Shown one piece after another: positions 24,581 through 32,585 of a stretch of DNA of 35,695 nucleotides; the stretch's first letter is position 1, and every line of letters starts with the position of its first letter. Made by a program: the position numbers and the translations under genes. Location of the stretch: contig VBKW01000089.1 in assembly GCA_005879405.1 (NCBI GenBank), forward strand, positions 1 to 35,695. The letters run 5' to 3'. Source of the DNA: Deltaproteobacteria bacterium (GTDB lineage: Bacteria; Desulfobacterota; Binatia; UTPRO1). Under the pieces are notes generated by a model. That model was given only the letters and a program-made list of their open reading frames with translations, was not told the DNA's origin and searched no databases.

Positions 24581-25996
24581 CTATGCCGCGCGCGGCGCGC
24601 GGTCGTCCGGCGCAGCGTCGACGGCGCTCGCGATCAGGGTGTGCGCGGTGGCGCCGGTCACGACGGCGGTGAGGCATGTGCCCGGCGCGGCGGCGGCGGC
24701 GACCACGGTGGTGAGGAACTGCGGCGTCTTCCCGGCGACGCAGCCCGGCGAGCGCCGCGCCGCGCCCTCCACCAATACTTCGACGGTGCGCCCGATCCAG
24801 CGGCGGTTGCGCGCCGCGCTGATCTGCTCTTGGAGGGCGATGACGTGCGCCAGACGCCGACCCTTCTCTTCCTCGTCGACCGAGTCGTCCCAGCGCGCCG
24901 CTTTCGTGAGCGTGCGCGGCGAGTACTTGAAGAGGAAGGCGTGATCGTAGCCGATCTCTTCGATCAGCCGGCACGTCGCCTCGAAGTCGGCCGGCGATTC
25001 GCCGGGGAAACCGACGATCACGTCCGTCGAAAGTGCGATCTCGGGCACGCCATCGCGCAGACGCGCGACGAGGTTGCGGTAGTCGGCGACGGTGTGGCCG
25101 CGCTCCATGCGCGTCAGCACCACGTCGGAGCCCGATTGCACCGGCAGATGCAGCTGCGGCGCGATCGCCGGGACCTCCGCCATTGCGGCGATGAGCGCCG
25201 GCCTCATGTCCGCTGGGTGCGGCGAGGTGAAGCGCAGACGCAGAATCCCGGGAACGTCGGCCGCGCGGCACAAGAGGCCGGCGAGGTCGCAGTCGCCGTC
25301 GCGGTACGCGTTCACGGTTTGGCCGAGGAACACGACCTCGCGGGCGCCGTTTGCGGCCGCGACCCGCACTTGTGCGAGCACGGCGTCGGCGGCGAGACTG
25401 CGCTCACGCCCGCGGACGTACGGGACGACGCAGAACGTGCAGAACTTGTCGCAGCCGCGCATCACCGTGATCCACGCGCGCACGGCTCCCGCTGCGCGCG
25501 CGCTCGGCAAGTCGGCGTAGGTTTCATCCGGGTCGAGGCGGACGTCGACGAGCGCATCGACGTCCGCGACACGTGAGGCTGCAGCGGTCGCGTCGTCGCG
25601 CCGGCCACCGCGGATCGGAACGTGAGCGTCGGCACGCACGGCGCGTGCCGCGGCGAGCAGCGTCGGCAGACGGCGATACGCGTCGGGCCCGACGACCAGG
25701 TCGAGGGCGGGAACGCGCGCGGCGACCGCGGCGCGATGATGCTGCGCCATGCAGCCGCACATCCCCAGCACGAGATCGCGCCGCCGCGCCTTCAAGCGCG
25801 CGAGGTCGGTGAGACGTCCGACGACGCGCTCCTCGGCGTGCTCGCGGATCGCACAGGTGTTGAGGAGGATGACGTCGGCGGCCGCGGGATCGTCGGTCGT
25901 CGTGTAGCCGTGTGCGGCCACGTGGCCGAGGATGAGCTCGCTGTCGGCGAGGTTCATCTGGCAGCCGTACGTCTCGACGTAGATCGCGCCCGCCAT
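24581..25996 (-). CDS. miaB: tRNA-2-methylthio-N6-isopentenyladenosine synthase
   Basis: This 471-residue radical-SAM methylthiotransferase adds the 2-methylthio group to i6A37 of tRNAs reading UNN codons. The N-terminal UPF0004 domain has C12 (GCQMN), C48 (NTCAIREHAE) and C82 (CGCMAQ), which bind the auxiliary iron-sulfur cluster. The radical SAM cysteines are C182, C186 and C189 (CDKFCTFC). A C-terminal TRAM-like domain follows from about residue 405. The length matches E. coli MiaB (about 474). ATG at 25996 begins the conserved protein; an upstream in-frame TTG adds only poor sequence. It converges with the alpha/beta hydrolase, and its upstream gap carries the repeat array. MtaB/RimO relatives are less likely because the YGCQMN and NTCAIRE motifs are MiaB-like. 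Confidence 0.94.
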   Translation of the reverse strand: MAGAIYVETYGCQMNLADSELILGHVAAHGYTTTDDPAAADVILLNTCAIREHAEERVVGRLTDLARLKARRRDLVLGMCGCMAQHHRAAVAARVPALDLVVGPDAYRRLPTLLAAARAVRADAHVPIRGGRRDDATAAASRVADVDALVDVRLDPDETYADLPSARAAGAVRAWITVMRGCDKFCTFCVVPYVRGRERSLAADAVLAQVRVAAANGAREVVFLGQTVNAYRDGDCDLAGLLCRAADVPGILRLRFTSPHPADMRPALIAAMAEVPAIAPQLHLPVQSGSDVVLTRMERGHTVADYRNLVARLRDGVPEIALSTDVIVGFPGESPADFEATCRLIEEIGYDHAFLFKYSPRTLTKAARWDDSVDEEEKGRRLAHVIALQEQISAARNRRWIGRTVEVLVEGAARRSPGCVAGKTPQFLTTVVAAAAAPGTCLTAVVTGATAHTLIASAVDAAPDDRAPRAA

Positions 25997-26037
25997 CCGC
26001 GCGACTATAACGGCGCCGTCCGTCCCCAGCAACGAAC

Positions 26038-26266
26038 GCTGGGTACTGGGCCGATTTGCGTCGCGATACTTCGTTGCTCAGTCGCTCCGCTGCTCGGCGT
26101 AGCGCTGCTACGCCTGCGCTGCTCGCTTCCTTCGCGCCTCGTCTCGCTCGCAACTCGGCCCAGTACCCGCCGTCGCGCCTCGTCTCGCTCGCAACTTGCC
26201 CCAGTACCCGCCGCGCCGTTCTGGCTCGCAACTCGACCCAGCCTCGGCCCGAGCAAAGTAACCGCT
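26038..26266. repeat. Repeat array in the miaB upstream gap
   Basis: The 316-bp gap between miaB and the zinc-ribbon gene is mostly repeat. An inverted copy (GCTGGGTACTGGGCCGA, about 26038-26067) faces three degenerate direct copies of about 38-41 bp starting at 26133, 26174 and 26212. The first two share CGCGCCTCGTCTCGCTCGCA, then AACTCGGCCCAGTACCCGCC or AACTTGCCCCAGTACCCGCC. The third matches the copy before panE. Between the inverted and direct copies is a perfect hairpin, GGCGTAGC-GCT-GCTACGCC (26096-26114). The pattern suggests a small non-autonomous or REP-like element; no coding potential was recognised. Confidence 0.65.
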
Positions 26267-26312
26267 ACTCGAGCGAGGCGCGCGTCGCGGGTCGATGTGC
26301 TACATTGCGCGC

Positions 26313-26537
26313 ATGCGCGATCCGTTCGCTCCGCCGCCGAGTGACGCGCGCCGTCAGTTCCGCGACCTCGAGGCGACGCTGCTGCGCTGCCCGCGCTGCG
26401 CGGACGCGGTGCCGGTCCGCAAACGCCTGCTTCTTGTGCTGCCCGACGGCGACAAGTTCGAATACGTGTGCGTGCGCTGCTCCGCGACCTGCGGCACCAA
26501 GATCGAGAGGCCGCCGCCGGTCTCGCTTCGCCTCTGA
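26313..26537 (+). CDS. Small zinc-ribbon protein of unknown function
   Basis: This 74-residue protein has a CPRC pair (C26, C29) and a second cluster CVRCSATC (C53, C56, C60), separated by a beta-hairpin-like stretch with LPDGDKFEYV. This fits a zinc ribbon or small rubredoxin-like metal knuckle, with one extra cysteine. I do not recognise the family. The ATG at 26313 follows the repeat array; the frame is open 18 bases further to a weaker ATG at 26295. The protein has no signal peptide and no membrane segment, so it should be cytoplasmic, perhaps binding nucleic acid or protein. The histidine kinase gene follows after about 50 bp. Confidence 0.7.
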   Translation: MRDPFAPPPSDARRQFRDLEATLLRCPRCADAVPVRKRLLLVLPDGDKFEYVCVRCSATCGTKIERPPPVSLRL

Positions 26538-26588
26538 TGACGCCCTTCACCTTGACACTCGAAAAGCAACGGCAGTAGCGTCGCGCGC

Positions 26589-28409
26589 GTGCGAGCCGCG
26601 ACGACCGTCGGGTGGCAAGCGGGGACGCGAGGCCCCCGGACGTCCTCGAAGGCGGGCAGCAGGGAGCCAGGTGGCGCGTCCGAAGCGCCGACCTCCACGA
26701 CGCGCGGCACGCCGCTCGCGCCGGGAAGCCTCGCGACGTTCGCGGTGCTTCTCCGCATGGCCGGTGAAGCGCGCCTCGGCGCGCGGAGGCTCGCCGGACT
26801 CGCGAGCCGGCTCGCGCGCGCGCTCGACGTTCCGGTCCTGACGATCCGACTCGTCGACCCGACCGGCCGTTGGCTCGATCTGAAAGCCGCCGTCGGGCTC
26901 TCGAAGCGGATGCGTGCGCGGCTGCGGCGGATTCCGCTGGAATCCCTCGTCGGGAACGAGGCCGTACGGCGCGGGCGGCGCATCGTGCGTGCAGGCAATC
27001 CCGACGGCCGTCTGCCACCGTGGCCACGGTCGCTCCTCCGCCGCTACGGCGCGGGAGCGTTCGTCCCGATCCGTTCGGATACGAAGGTGCTCGGCGTCCT
27101 TGGCGTCGGTTTCCGCGAGAGTACTCGTCCGGCGGCGGCGCAGCTCCGGTTTCTCGATGCGCTCGGACGGCAGCTCGGAACCGCCATACACGTCGTCGGC
27201 GCGGGCGAGTCGCGGCGCGAGACGCGGTCGGAGACACGCTTCTTGCGGCGCATCGCCGCGGCGCTGAGCGCGAATCTCGAGCTCCCTGCGATCCTCGACA
27301 TGGTGACCTCGGCGGCGCAGCGTCTGACGCGGTCGCGCGGCGGGCTCGTCATGCTGCTGAACCGCGACGGCACCGAGTTCGAGATCGCCAGCACGAGCCG
27401 CTTGGAGGAAGGCGGAAGCGACATCCGCGGTTTCCGATTCCCCGTCGAAGGCAGCCTGTCCGGGATCGCGGTGCGAACGGGACGCGCGGTGCGCTGTCGC
27501 GACGCGACGACCGACCGTCGCGCGCTCCTGCGCGCGCTGCAACAGACGGCCAACGTCCGCGGCTTGCTGATCGTCCCGCTGCGCGGCGACAGCGGTGTGA
27601 TCGGGACCCTGAATGTGTCGAGTAGCCGGCCGCGCGTCTTCTCCGATCACGACCGGCGCACGCTCATGCAGCTCGGCGACCATGCGAGCATCGCGATCCG
27701 CAACGCGCGACTCTTCGAGGACGTGCTCGGACATCGACAACTGCTGCGGCAGCTGTACTCGCAGCAGTACTCGGTGCTCGAGAGCGAGCGGAAGCGCATC
27801 GCCCACGAGCTCCACGACGAGATGGGGCCGACGCTCTCGGCGATCCTCATCAACCTGCAGCTCCTGAAGGAGCGCGGGATGGACACGGCGCTGGACGCGA
27901 AGGTCGTCGAGACGGAGTCGCTGCTCACCGGCATCATCGAGAAGATCCGTGAGCTGGCGTACGGCCTGCGGCCGCCGATGCTCGAGCATCTCGGGCTCGC
28001 GGAGAGCATGAAGTGGCTGATCGAGACGTACTTCAGCGGCGGTCGTCTCGTCGTCGACTATCGCGTGTCGGGTTCGCCGGTGCGGCTCGACTCGGATCTC
28101 GCGCTCGCGTTGTATCGCATCGCCCAAGAGGCGCTGACGAACGTCGTGAAGCACGCCCGTGCCGCGCACGTGAAGGTGCATTTGCACCTCGCGCCGACGT
28201 CGGTGCGGCTCGAAGTGCGCGACGACGGGTGTGGATTCGATGCGACGCGCCTCGGAGCGGAGCGGCGCGTCGGGCTCGGTCTCGCGAGCATGCGGGAACG
28301 GATGGATCACCTGCGCGGCCGGCTCGAGCTGCGGTCGCGGCCGGGAAAGGGCAGTCAGCTCGTCGTGACGTGTCCGGTGGAGGCCGTGGATGCGCGTGCT
28401 GCTGGTTGA
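26589..28409 (+). CDS. GAF-GAF sensor histidine kinase (NarX/DesK-type, HisKA_3)
   Basis: This soluble two-component kinase has about 606 residues in the longest form. After a poorly conserved N-terminus, two GAF-like sensor domains occupy about residues 60-200 and 215-365. The HisKA_3 dimerisation domain has the phospho-acceptor in ERKRIAHELHDEMG (H409). The ATPase domain shows the N box AQEALTNVVKHA, DDGCGFD and GLGLASMRERM. No membrane helix is seen, so the signal is cytoplasmic. Binding of small ligands, heme or redox groups by the GAF domains is possible, but no diagnostic residues were identified. The start is uncertain: GTG at 26589 lacks a ribosome site, and ATG at 26757 (residue 57) just before the first GAF domain is credible. 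The stop lies 20 bp inside the partner regulator gene. Confidence 0.9.
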   Translation: MRAATTVGWQAGTRGPRTSSKAGSREPGGASEAPTSTTRGTPLAPGSLATFAVLLRMAGEARLGARRLAGLASRLARALDVPVLTIRLVDPTGRWLDLKAAVGLSKRMRARLRRIPLESLVGNEAVRRGRRIVRAGNPDGRLPPWPRSLLRRYGAGAFVPIRSDTKVLGVLGVGFRESTRPAAAQLRFLDALGRQLGTAIHVVGAGESRRETRSETRFLRRIAAALSANLELPAILDMVTSAAQRLTRSRGGLVMLLNRDGTEFEIASTSRLEEGGSDIRGFRFPVEGSLSGIAVRTGRAVRCRDATTDRRALLRALQQTANVRGLLIVPLRGDSGVIGTLNVSSSRPRVFSDHDRRTLMQLGDHASIAIRNARLFEDVLGHRQLLRQLYSQQYSVLESERKRIAHELHDEMGPTLSAILINLQLLKERGMDTALDAKVVETESLLTGIIEKIRELAYGLRPPMLEHLGLAESMKWLIETYFSGGRLVVDYRVSGSPVRLDSDLALALYRIAQEALTNVVKHARAAHVKVHLHLAPTSVRLEVRDDGCGFDATRLGAERRVGLGLASMRERMDHLRGRLELRSRPGKGSQLVVTCPVEAVDARAAG

Positions 28410-29037
28410 CGATCACACGCTCTTCCGCCAGGGCCTGCGGACGCTGCTCGAGAAGCACGGGGCATTTCAGGTCGTCGGCGAGGCGGAGGACGGCCGGAGC
28501 GCGGTCAAGCTCGTCGAGCAATTCCACCCCGACATCGTCGTGATGGACATCGCGATGAAGGGGTTGAACGGCATCGAAGCGACGCGACAAGTGCGGCAAC
28601 GCTTCCCGCGGACCCAGGTCGTCGTGCTCTCGATGCACCTCCTCGAGTCGTATGTGCGGCAGGCGCTCGAGTCCGGCGCCGCGGGGTATCTCCTGAAGAG
28701 CGCGGCCGGGAACGAGCTGATCGCCGCGCTGGAGAGCGTCCGCAACGGCGGCAGCTACTTCAGCGCTCCGGTCTCACGGATGATCGTCGAGGGCTACCTC
28801 GAGACCAATCGCGCCGCCAAGGCCGAGAAGCTGTCGATCCTTACGCCGCGGGAGCGCGAGGTGCTGCAGCTGATCGCCGAAGGCAACAGTTACAAGGAGA
28901 TAGCTGCGGCGTTGAAGATCAGCCCGAAGACGGTCGGGCAGCACCGCGAGCGGTTGATGCAAAAGCTGCACTGTCGCCGGACCGCGGAGCTGGTGAAATA
29001 CGCGCTTCGCGAAGGGTTGACACCTGCGATCGAATAA
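28390..29037 (+). CDS. LuxR/NarL-type response regulator
   Basis: This 215-residue partner of the preceding kinase has a receiver with acidic D7-D8, phospho-acceptor D53 (VMDIAMK), Ser-81 switch and K103. An LuxR-type HTH follows from about residue 148 (LTPREREVLQLIAEGNSYKEIA, then SPKTVGQHRERLMQKL). It should bind DNA as a phosphorylated dimer. The ATG lies 20 bp before the kinase stop, so translation is coupled. Its receiver is closely similar to the receiver-only protein at 12984-13442, suggesting one kinase could serve both. The targets are unknown. Confidence 0.94.
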   Translation: MRVLLVDDHTLFRQGLRTLLEKHGAFQVVGEAEDGRSAVKLVEQFHPDIVVMDIAMKGLNGIEATRQVRQRFPRTQVVVLSMHLLESYVRQALESGAAGYLLKSAAGNELIAALESVRNGGSYFSAPVSRMIVEGYLETNRAAKAEKLSILTPREREVLQLIAEGNSYKEIAAALKISPKTVGQHRERLMQKLHCRRTAELVKYALREGLTPAIE

Positions 29038-29229
29038 CCGGCGCGGAGGGTCACGTCGCCGGCAGTCGTGATTTAGATGTCGAAACAATAGCTTACAGCT
29101 CCGTAGCATCGTTTCGGCCACAGTGGCGTCGTAGCGTAGGGAACTTTTCTCGCCGGTATAGGGAAATGGTCCTGTTTACATAGCTTGGATGGCGCGCGAT
29201 AAGAGGAGCGTCGTGGGGAGGTGTGTTCG

Positions 29230-29249
29230 GGCATTCCTCAATGCCTTTT
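29230..29249 (+). terminator. Possible intrinsic terminator after the two-component genes
   Basis: GGCATT and AATGCC form a 6-bp stem with loop CCTC and are followed at once by TTTT. An outer pair GTGTTC/GAACAC (29223-29228 and 29253-29258) encloses it. It lies about 190 bp after the response regulator stop, far for a terminator, so it could also be part of an element. Confidence 0.35.
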
Positions 29250-29286
29250 CAAGAACACTGCGTACCTCATGGCTTATCCTCCTTCT

Positions 29287-29338
29287 CTCTAGGGGGTGAC
29301 GTTTTCGGACACGGCACCCGGAAGCGTCACCCCCAGAG
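29287..29338. repeat. Strong inverted repeat upstream of moaB
   Basis: GGGGGTGACG (29292-29301) and CGTCACCCCC (29325-29334) are perfect 10-bp inverted arms. Beyond them CTCT and AGAG extend the pairing with one bulged base. The 23-base interior includes TTTTCGGACACGG. Arms of this type resemble terminal or REP-like repeats of small transposable elements, but no target duplication or transposase was found. A leader hairpin for moaB is an alternative. Confidence 0.5.
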
Positions 29339-29410
29339 GGGCTCCAACGGCCCATCGAGGTATTGAATAGGTCCGTTGCCGATCCACGGCGCCTCCGCTA
29401 ACTCCCGTTT

Positions 29411-29917
29411 GTGGCGTCGCATCGTGGAGCGGTTCCCGCCGACCAGATCGGCTGCGCCGTTTTGACCGTCAGCGACACGCGGACCGAGGCGGATGACGAG
29501 AGCGGGCTGCTGATTCGCACCCTTCTCGAAACCGGTGGTCATCCGGTCCCGTTCTACGCAATCGTACCGGACGATCCAGTGGCGATCCGCGCGGGCGTGA
29601 CCGAGATCGTCGAACGCCGCGACGTCCGGGCGCTCGTCGTGACCGGAGGCACGGGAATCGCGCCGCGCGACGTGACCATCGAAAGCATCGGAAGCCTCTG
29701 GACGCGGGAGCTGCCCGGGTTCGGGGAGACCTTCCGCGCCTTGAGCTTCGCGGAGATCGGGCCGCCGGCGCTCCTCAGTCGGGCGACGGCGGGGGTGATC
29801 GCCACGACCTTCGTGGCGGTGCTTCCCGGGTCGAAGGCGGCGTGTCGACTGGCGATGGAGCGGCTCATCCTGCCGGTCCTCGGGCACGCGGTGGCGCTCA
29901 TCGGACCGGAGCGATGA
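29411..29917 (+). CDS. moaB: Molybdenum cofactor biosynthesis protein MoaB/MogA family
   Basis: This 168-residue MPT-binding protein adenylates molybdopterin ahead of molybdate insertion. Family motifs are VLTVSDTRTEADDESG (17-32), LVVTGGTGIAPRDVTIE (76-92) with the TGGTG nucleotide loop, and a late VAVLPGSKAACRLAME. The start is GTG with no clear ribosome site; no better in-frame start precedes the conserved core. Its stop overlaps the next gene's ATG (ATGA), tying it to the molybdopterin synthase gene. Whether it acts as MoaB or MogA cannot be separated by eye. Confidence 0.9.
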   Translation: MASHRGAVPADQIGCAVLTVSDTRTEADDESGLLIRTLLETGGHPVPFYAIVPDDPVAIRAGVTEIVERRDVRALVVTGGTGIAPRDVTIESIGSLWTRELPGFGETFRALSFAEIGPPALLSRATAGVIATTFVAVLPGSKAACRLAMERLILPVLGHAVALIGPER

Positions 29918-30657
29918 CCATTCGGGTCCTCTTTTTCGCCCATTTGCGCGAGCGCTGAGGGCGGGAGGCGCGCGTCGAGATCGCGGAGGGAACGTCGATC
30001 GCCGATCTCTGGACGCAGCTCCGTGCGCAACATCCTGTGCTGCAGGATGCCAGCGTGCGTTTCGCGTTGAATTGCGTCTACGTTGACACGGCGGAAGTGC
30101 TCCATGACAATGACGAGCTCGCGTTGATTCCCCCGGTGAGTGGTGGATCCATGGCGACTGGAGCGCACGACTCGTATCTGATCACCGGCGCAACGATCGA
30201 CGTGGCGGCGGTCCTGGCTGCGGTCACGGATGCGCGCGCCGGGGGCATCGCGCTCTTCGTCGGGACGACCCGTGACGAGAACGACGGCCGTCGCGTCGTG
30301 CGACTCGAGTACGAGGCCTACGAGGACATGGCGATCCGCGAGATGAGAGCGATTGGGGCGGAGATGCGGCAGCGCTGGCCGCTCGTCGCCGTCGCCATGG
30401 TCCATCGGGTCGGTATCGTGCCGCTCGCCGAGGTGAGCGTTGCGATCGCCGTCTCGAGTCCCCACCGCGACGAGGCATTCGCCGCCTGTCGCCATGGCAT
30501 CGATCGCTTGAAAGCGCTCGTGCCGATCTGGAAAAAAGAATATTACGCCGACGGGTCACGGTGGATCGGCGCGTGCCACGCCGATCCATCGCACACACCT
30601 GGGGCGCAGGCATCTGCGCGCCAAGCCGCGGCACACGCACACGAGGGGGCTGGCTGA
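29914..30657 (+). pseudogene. MoaD-MoaE molybdopterin synthase fusion interrupted by in-frame TGA
   Basis: One frame encodes the small and large subunits of molybdopterin synthase. The MoaD part starts MTIRVLFFAHLRER, then meets TGA (29956-29958) as codon 15, continues GREARVEIAEGTS, and ends in the expected PPVSGG (Gly-Gly at 30142-30147). There is no stop after Gly-Gly. The frame runs through Ser and Met into MoaE, with FVGTTRDEN and the active-site VPIWKKEYY lysines. The total is about 247 residues. In M. tuberculosis MoaX the same fusion is cleaved after Gly-Gly. The TGA would abolish MoaD unless read through, but the ATG at 30151, behind a GGTGAG/GGTGG tract, could start MoaE alone. Mutation, sequencing error and recoding are all open; no Sec signal was evident. 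Confidence 0.8.
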
Positions 30658-30764
30658 AGATGCGGAAAGCAGTGCACGCGGATTATTGCCGGACCGAAAA
30701 GATCGGACCCAGCGCGTAACCGACGACGCCAGCGAGATCTCTCACGCCACCGCCCGAGAGTTCG

Positions 30765-30794
30765 TTGACCACCCGCAAAAGCGCGTGGTACCTT
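30765..30794 (+). promoter_or_regulatory. Possible promoter of the TPR lipoprotein operon
   Basis: TTGACC (30765-30770) and TACCTT (30789-30794) are separated by 18 bp, with about 18 bp left to the ATG. The -35 box matches five of six consensus bases and the -10 three. It lies in the 155-bp gap after the molybdopterin synthase gene, where a new transcript is expected. Confidence 0.3.
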
Positions 30795-30812
30795 GGCTCG
30801 TCAGTCACCCCC

Positions 30813-32585
30813 ATGTCGCATTCCGTCCGTATCGGCCTGGTGCTCGCGGGGCTGGTCCTCGCCGCCGGCTGCGGACCGGGGCATCGGCAGCTGCCTGGGC
30901 CGCCTGCGCACCTCCAATGGGACCCGCGCGTCGGCGCGCTGCCGGGCCGCGTCGAGCCGCCGTCGCCGGAAGTGCAAGCGATGGGCGACTTCCTGAAAGG
31001 GGAGATCGCTCTCAACGACGGCAACTACGATGTCGCGCTCGCCGCCTTTCGTGACGCGGTCGCGAAGGATCCCGAGAGCCCGCTCCTGCAGCTGCGTCTC
31101 GCGATGCTCCTCGTGCGCAAAGGCGCGCTCGAGGAGGCGCTGCAGCATTGTCAGAACGTCGTCGCGGCGCGCCCGAACAACACCGAGGCGCGGCTGCTGC
31201 TCGCCGGCATTCTGTCGGCGCTGAACCGGCAGGACGAGGCCGCCGATCAGTACAAGCGCGTCCTGCAGCTCGAGCCCGAGAACCAGGAGGCGTACCTCTA
31301 CCTCGGGGCGCTCTATGGCAAGGAGAGTCGCTACGACGAGGCGGTCGCGACCCTCGACAAGCTGATTGCCCTCAATCCGCAATCCGTTCTCGGCTACTAC
31401 TACCTCGGGCGGGTGAACGCCGCCGCTGGACGCTACGACAAAGCGGAGCACGCCTATCGCGAGGCGCTCAAGCGCAATCCCCAGTCCGAGCTGATCTTGA
31501 TGGATCTCGCCACGCTCTACGAGCTGCAGAAGCAGTACGGCCGCGCGATCGAGCTCTATCAGCAGATCCTCGCCGCGAATCCCAACAGCGCGCTCGTACG
31601 CAAGCGTCTCGGCGGCTTGTACATCGGCCAGAAGAAGCTCGACGAGGCGCTCCTCCAGTACCACGCGCTCGAGAAAATCGAGACCGATCCCGAGGAGACG
31701 CGCATCAAGATCGCGCTCATCTATTTCGAAAAGGGCGAGTACGACCGCGCCGCGACCGAGCTGAACCTCGTCCTCGCCGCCGAGCCGGACAACGACCGCG
31801 TGCGATACTATCTTGGCTCGGTGTACGCGGAGACGAAGGAGTACCCGAAGGCGCTGGACACGTTCGAGAAGATCGGGACCGACTCCGAGTACTACGTCGA
31901 CAGCCGGGTGCAGCGCGCGGCGATCGAGCAGAAATTGGACCGCGGCGGCGCCGCGATCGCCGAGATCGAGGTCGCGCTCGCGACCAAAGGGCGCAATCCG
32001 GAGCTGCTGAGCTATCTCGGCTCGATCTACCGCGAGCAGAAGAACTACCCGAAGGCGATCGCGGCGCTGGAAGAGGCCGTCGCGCTCTCGCCCGACGACG
32101 ACAAGCAGCTCTTCGCCCTGGGCGCGCTTTACGACGAGGCGAAGGACAAGACGAAAGCGATCGAGCTGATGGAGCGGGCGATCGCGATCAATCCGCAAAA
32201 CGCGGCGGCGCTGAACTACCTCGGTTACACCTACGCGGAGCAGGGGAGCCATCTCGAGGAGGCGGAGCACCTTATTCGTCGCGCGCTCGCCATCGAGCCG
32301 AACGACGGCTTCTACATCGACTCGCTCGCGTGGGTGTATTACCAGCGCGGCGACTACACGCGTGCCGTCGAGCAGCTCGAGCACGCGATCGAGCTCGCAG
32401 GCGAGGACCCGACCGTCACCGAGCACCTCGGCGACGCGTACGAGAAGGTCGGCCGGCCGCGCGAGGCCGTCCGCGTCTACGAAGAGGCCTTACGGAAGGC
32501 AAAAGAGCCGGAGCAGATCGATCGCCTAAAGGGCAAGCTCGGGCTCCTCGGCGCCGGCACGCGGACGAGTGACAAGGGGTCGTGA
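30813..32585 (+). CDS. TPR-repeat lipoprotein
   Basis: This 590-residue lipoprotein has a signal ending LVLAAGC (C20) and, from about residue 55 to the end, roughly fifteen tetratricopeptide repeats with the usual W/L-G-Y-A-P spacing (for example AYLYLGALYGKESRYDEAV). Such proteins are scaffolds for envelope complexes. The ATG at 30813 begins directly with the signal peptide, so the longer frame upstream was rejected. It overlaps the next gene by 17 bp, and four genes from here onward look co-transcribed. The residue after the cysteine is Gly, which would permit outer-membrane sorting. The partner is unknown; the neighbouring LolB-like lipoprotein suggests a role in envelope assembly. Confidence 0.88.
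   Translation: MSHSVRIGLVLAGLVLAAGCGPGHRQLPGPPAHLQWDPRVGALPGRVEPPSPEVQAMGDFLKGEIALNDGNYDVALAAFRDAVAKDPESPLLQLRLAMLLVRKGALEEALQHCQNVVAARPNNTEARLLLAGILSALNRQDEAADQYKRVLQLEPENQEAYLYLGALYGKESRYDEAVATLDKLIALNPQSVLGYYYLGRVNAAAGRYDKAEHAYREALKRNPQSELILMDLATLYELQKQYGRAIELYQQILAANPNSALVRKRLGGLYIGQKKLDEALLQYHALEKIETDPEETRIKIALIYFEKGEYDRAATELNLVLAAEPDNDRVRYYLGSVYAETKEYPKALDTFEKIGTDSEYYVDSRVQRAAIEQKLDRGGAAIAEIEVALATKGRNPELLSYLGSIYREQKNYPKAIAALEEAVALSPDDDKQLFALGALYDEAKDKTKAIELMERAIAINPQNAAALNYLGYTYAEQGSHLEEAEHLIRRALAIEPNDGFYIDSLAWVYYQRGDYTRAVEQLEHAIELAGEDPTVTEHLGDAYEKVGRPREAVRVYEEALRKAKEPEQIDRLKGKLGLLGAGTRTSDKGS

Larger units (their letters stand above)
29038..29410. other. 373-bp intergenic region of lower GC
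   Basis: No gene was recognised here. The segment is visibly richer in A and T than its neighbours (for example around 29078-29180). It holds a terminator-like hairpin at about 29230-29249 and a strong inverted repeat at 29287-29338. Short open stretches on the minus strand are too small to judge. It may be the relic of a mobile element inserted between the two-component genes and moaB. Confidence 0.5.

Noticed and set aside
26096-26114. Hairpin as intrinsic terminator
   Set aside because: There is no T run on either strand, and it lies upstream of both flanking genes, so an element-internal role fits better.
26038-26266. CRISPR array
   Set aside because: The copies are degenerate, directly abutting, partly inverted and lack spacers of uniform size. 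No cas gene is present.
29956-29958. Selenocysteine at the in-frame TGA of the MoaD part
   Set aside because: MoaD has no catalytic Cys or Sec at this variable position, and no convincing hairpin follows at SECIS distance.
30801-32426. 541-codon minus-strand frame opposite the TPR gene
   Set aside because: It mirrors the repeat periodicity of the TPR codons and has no motif of its own.
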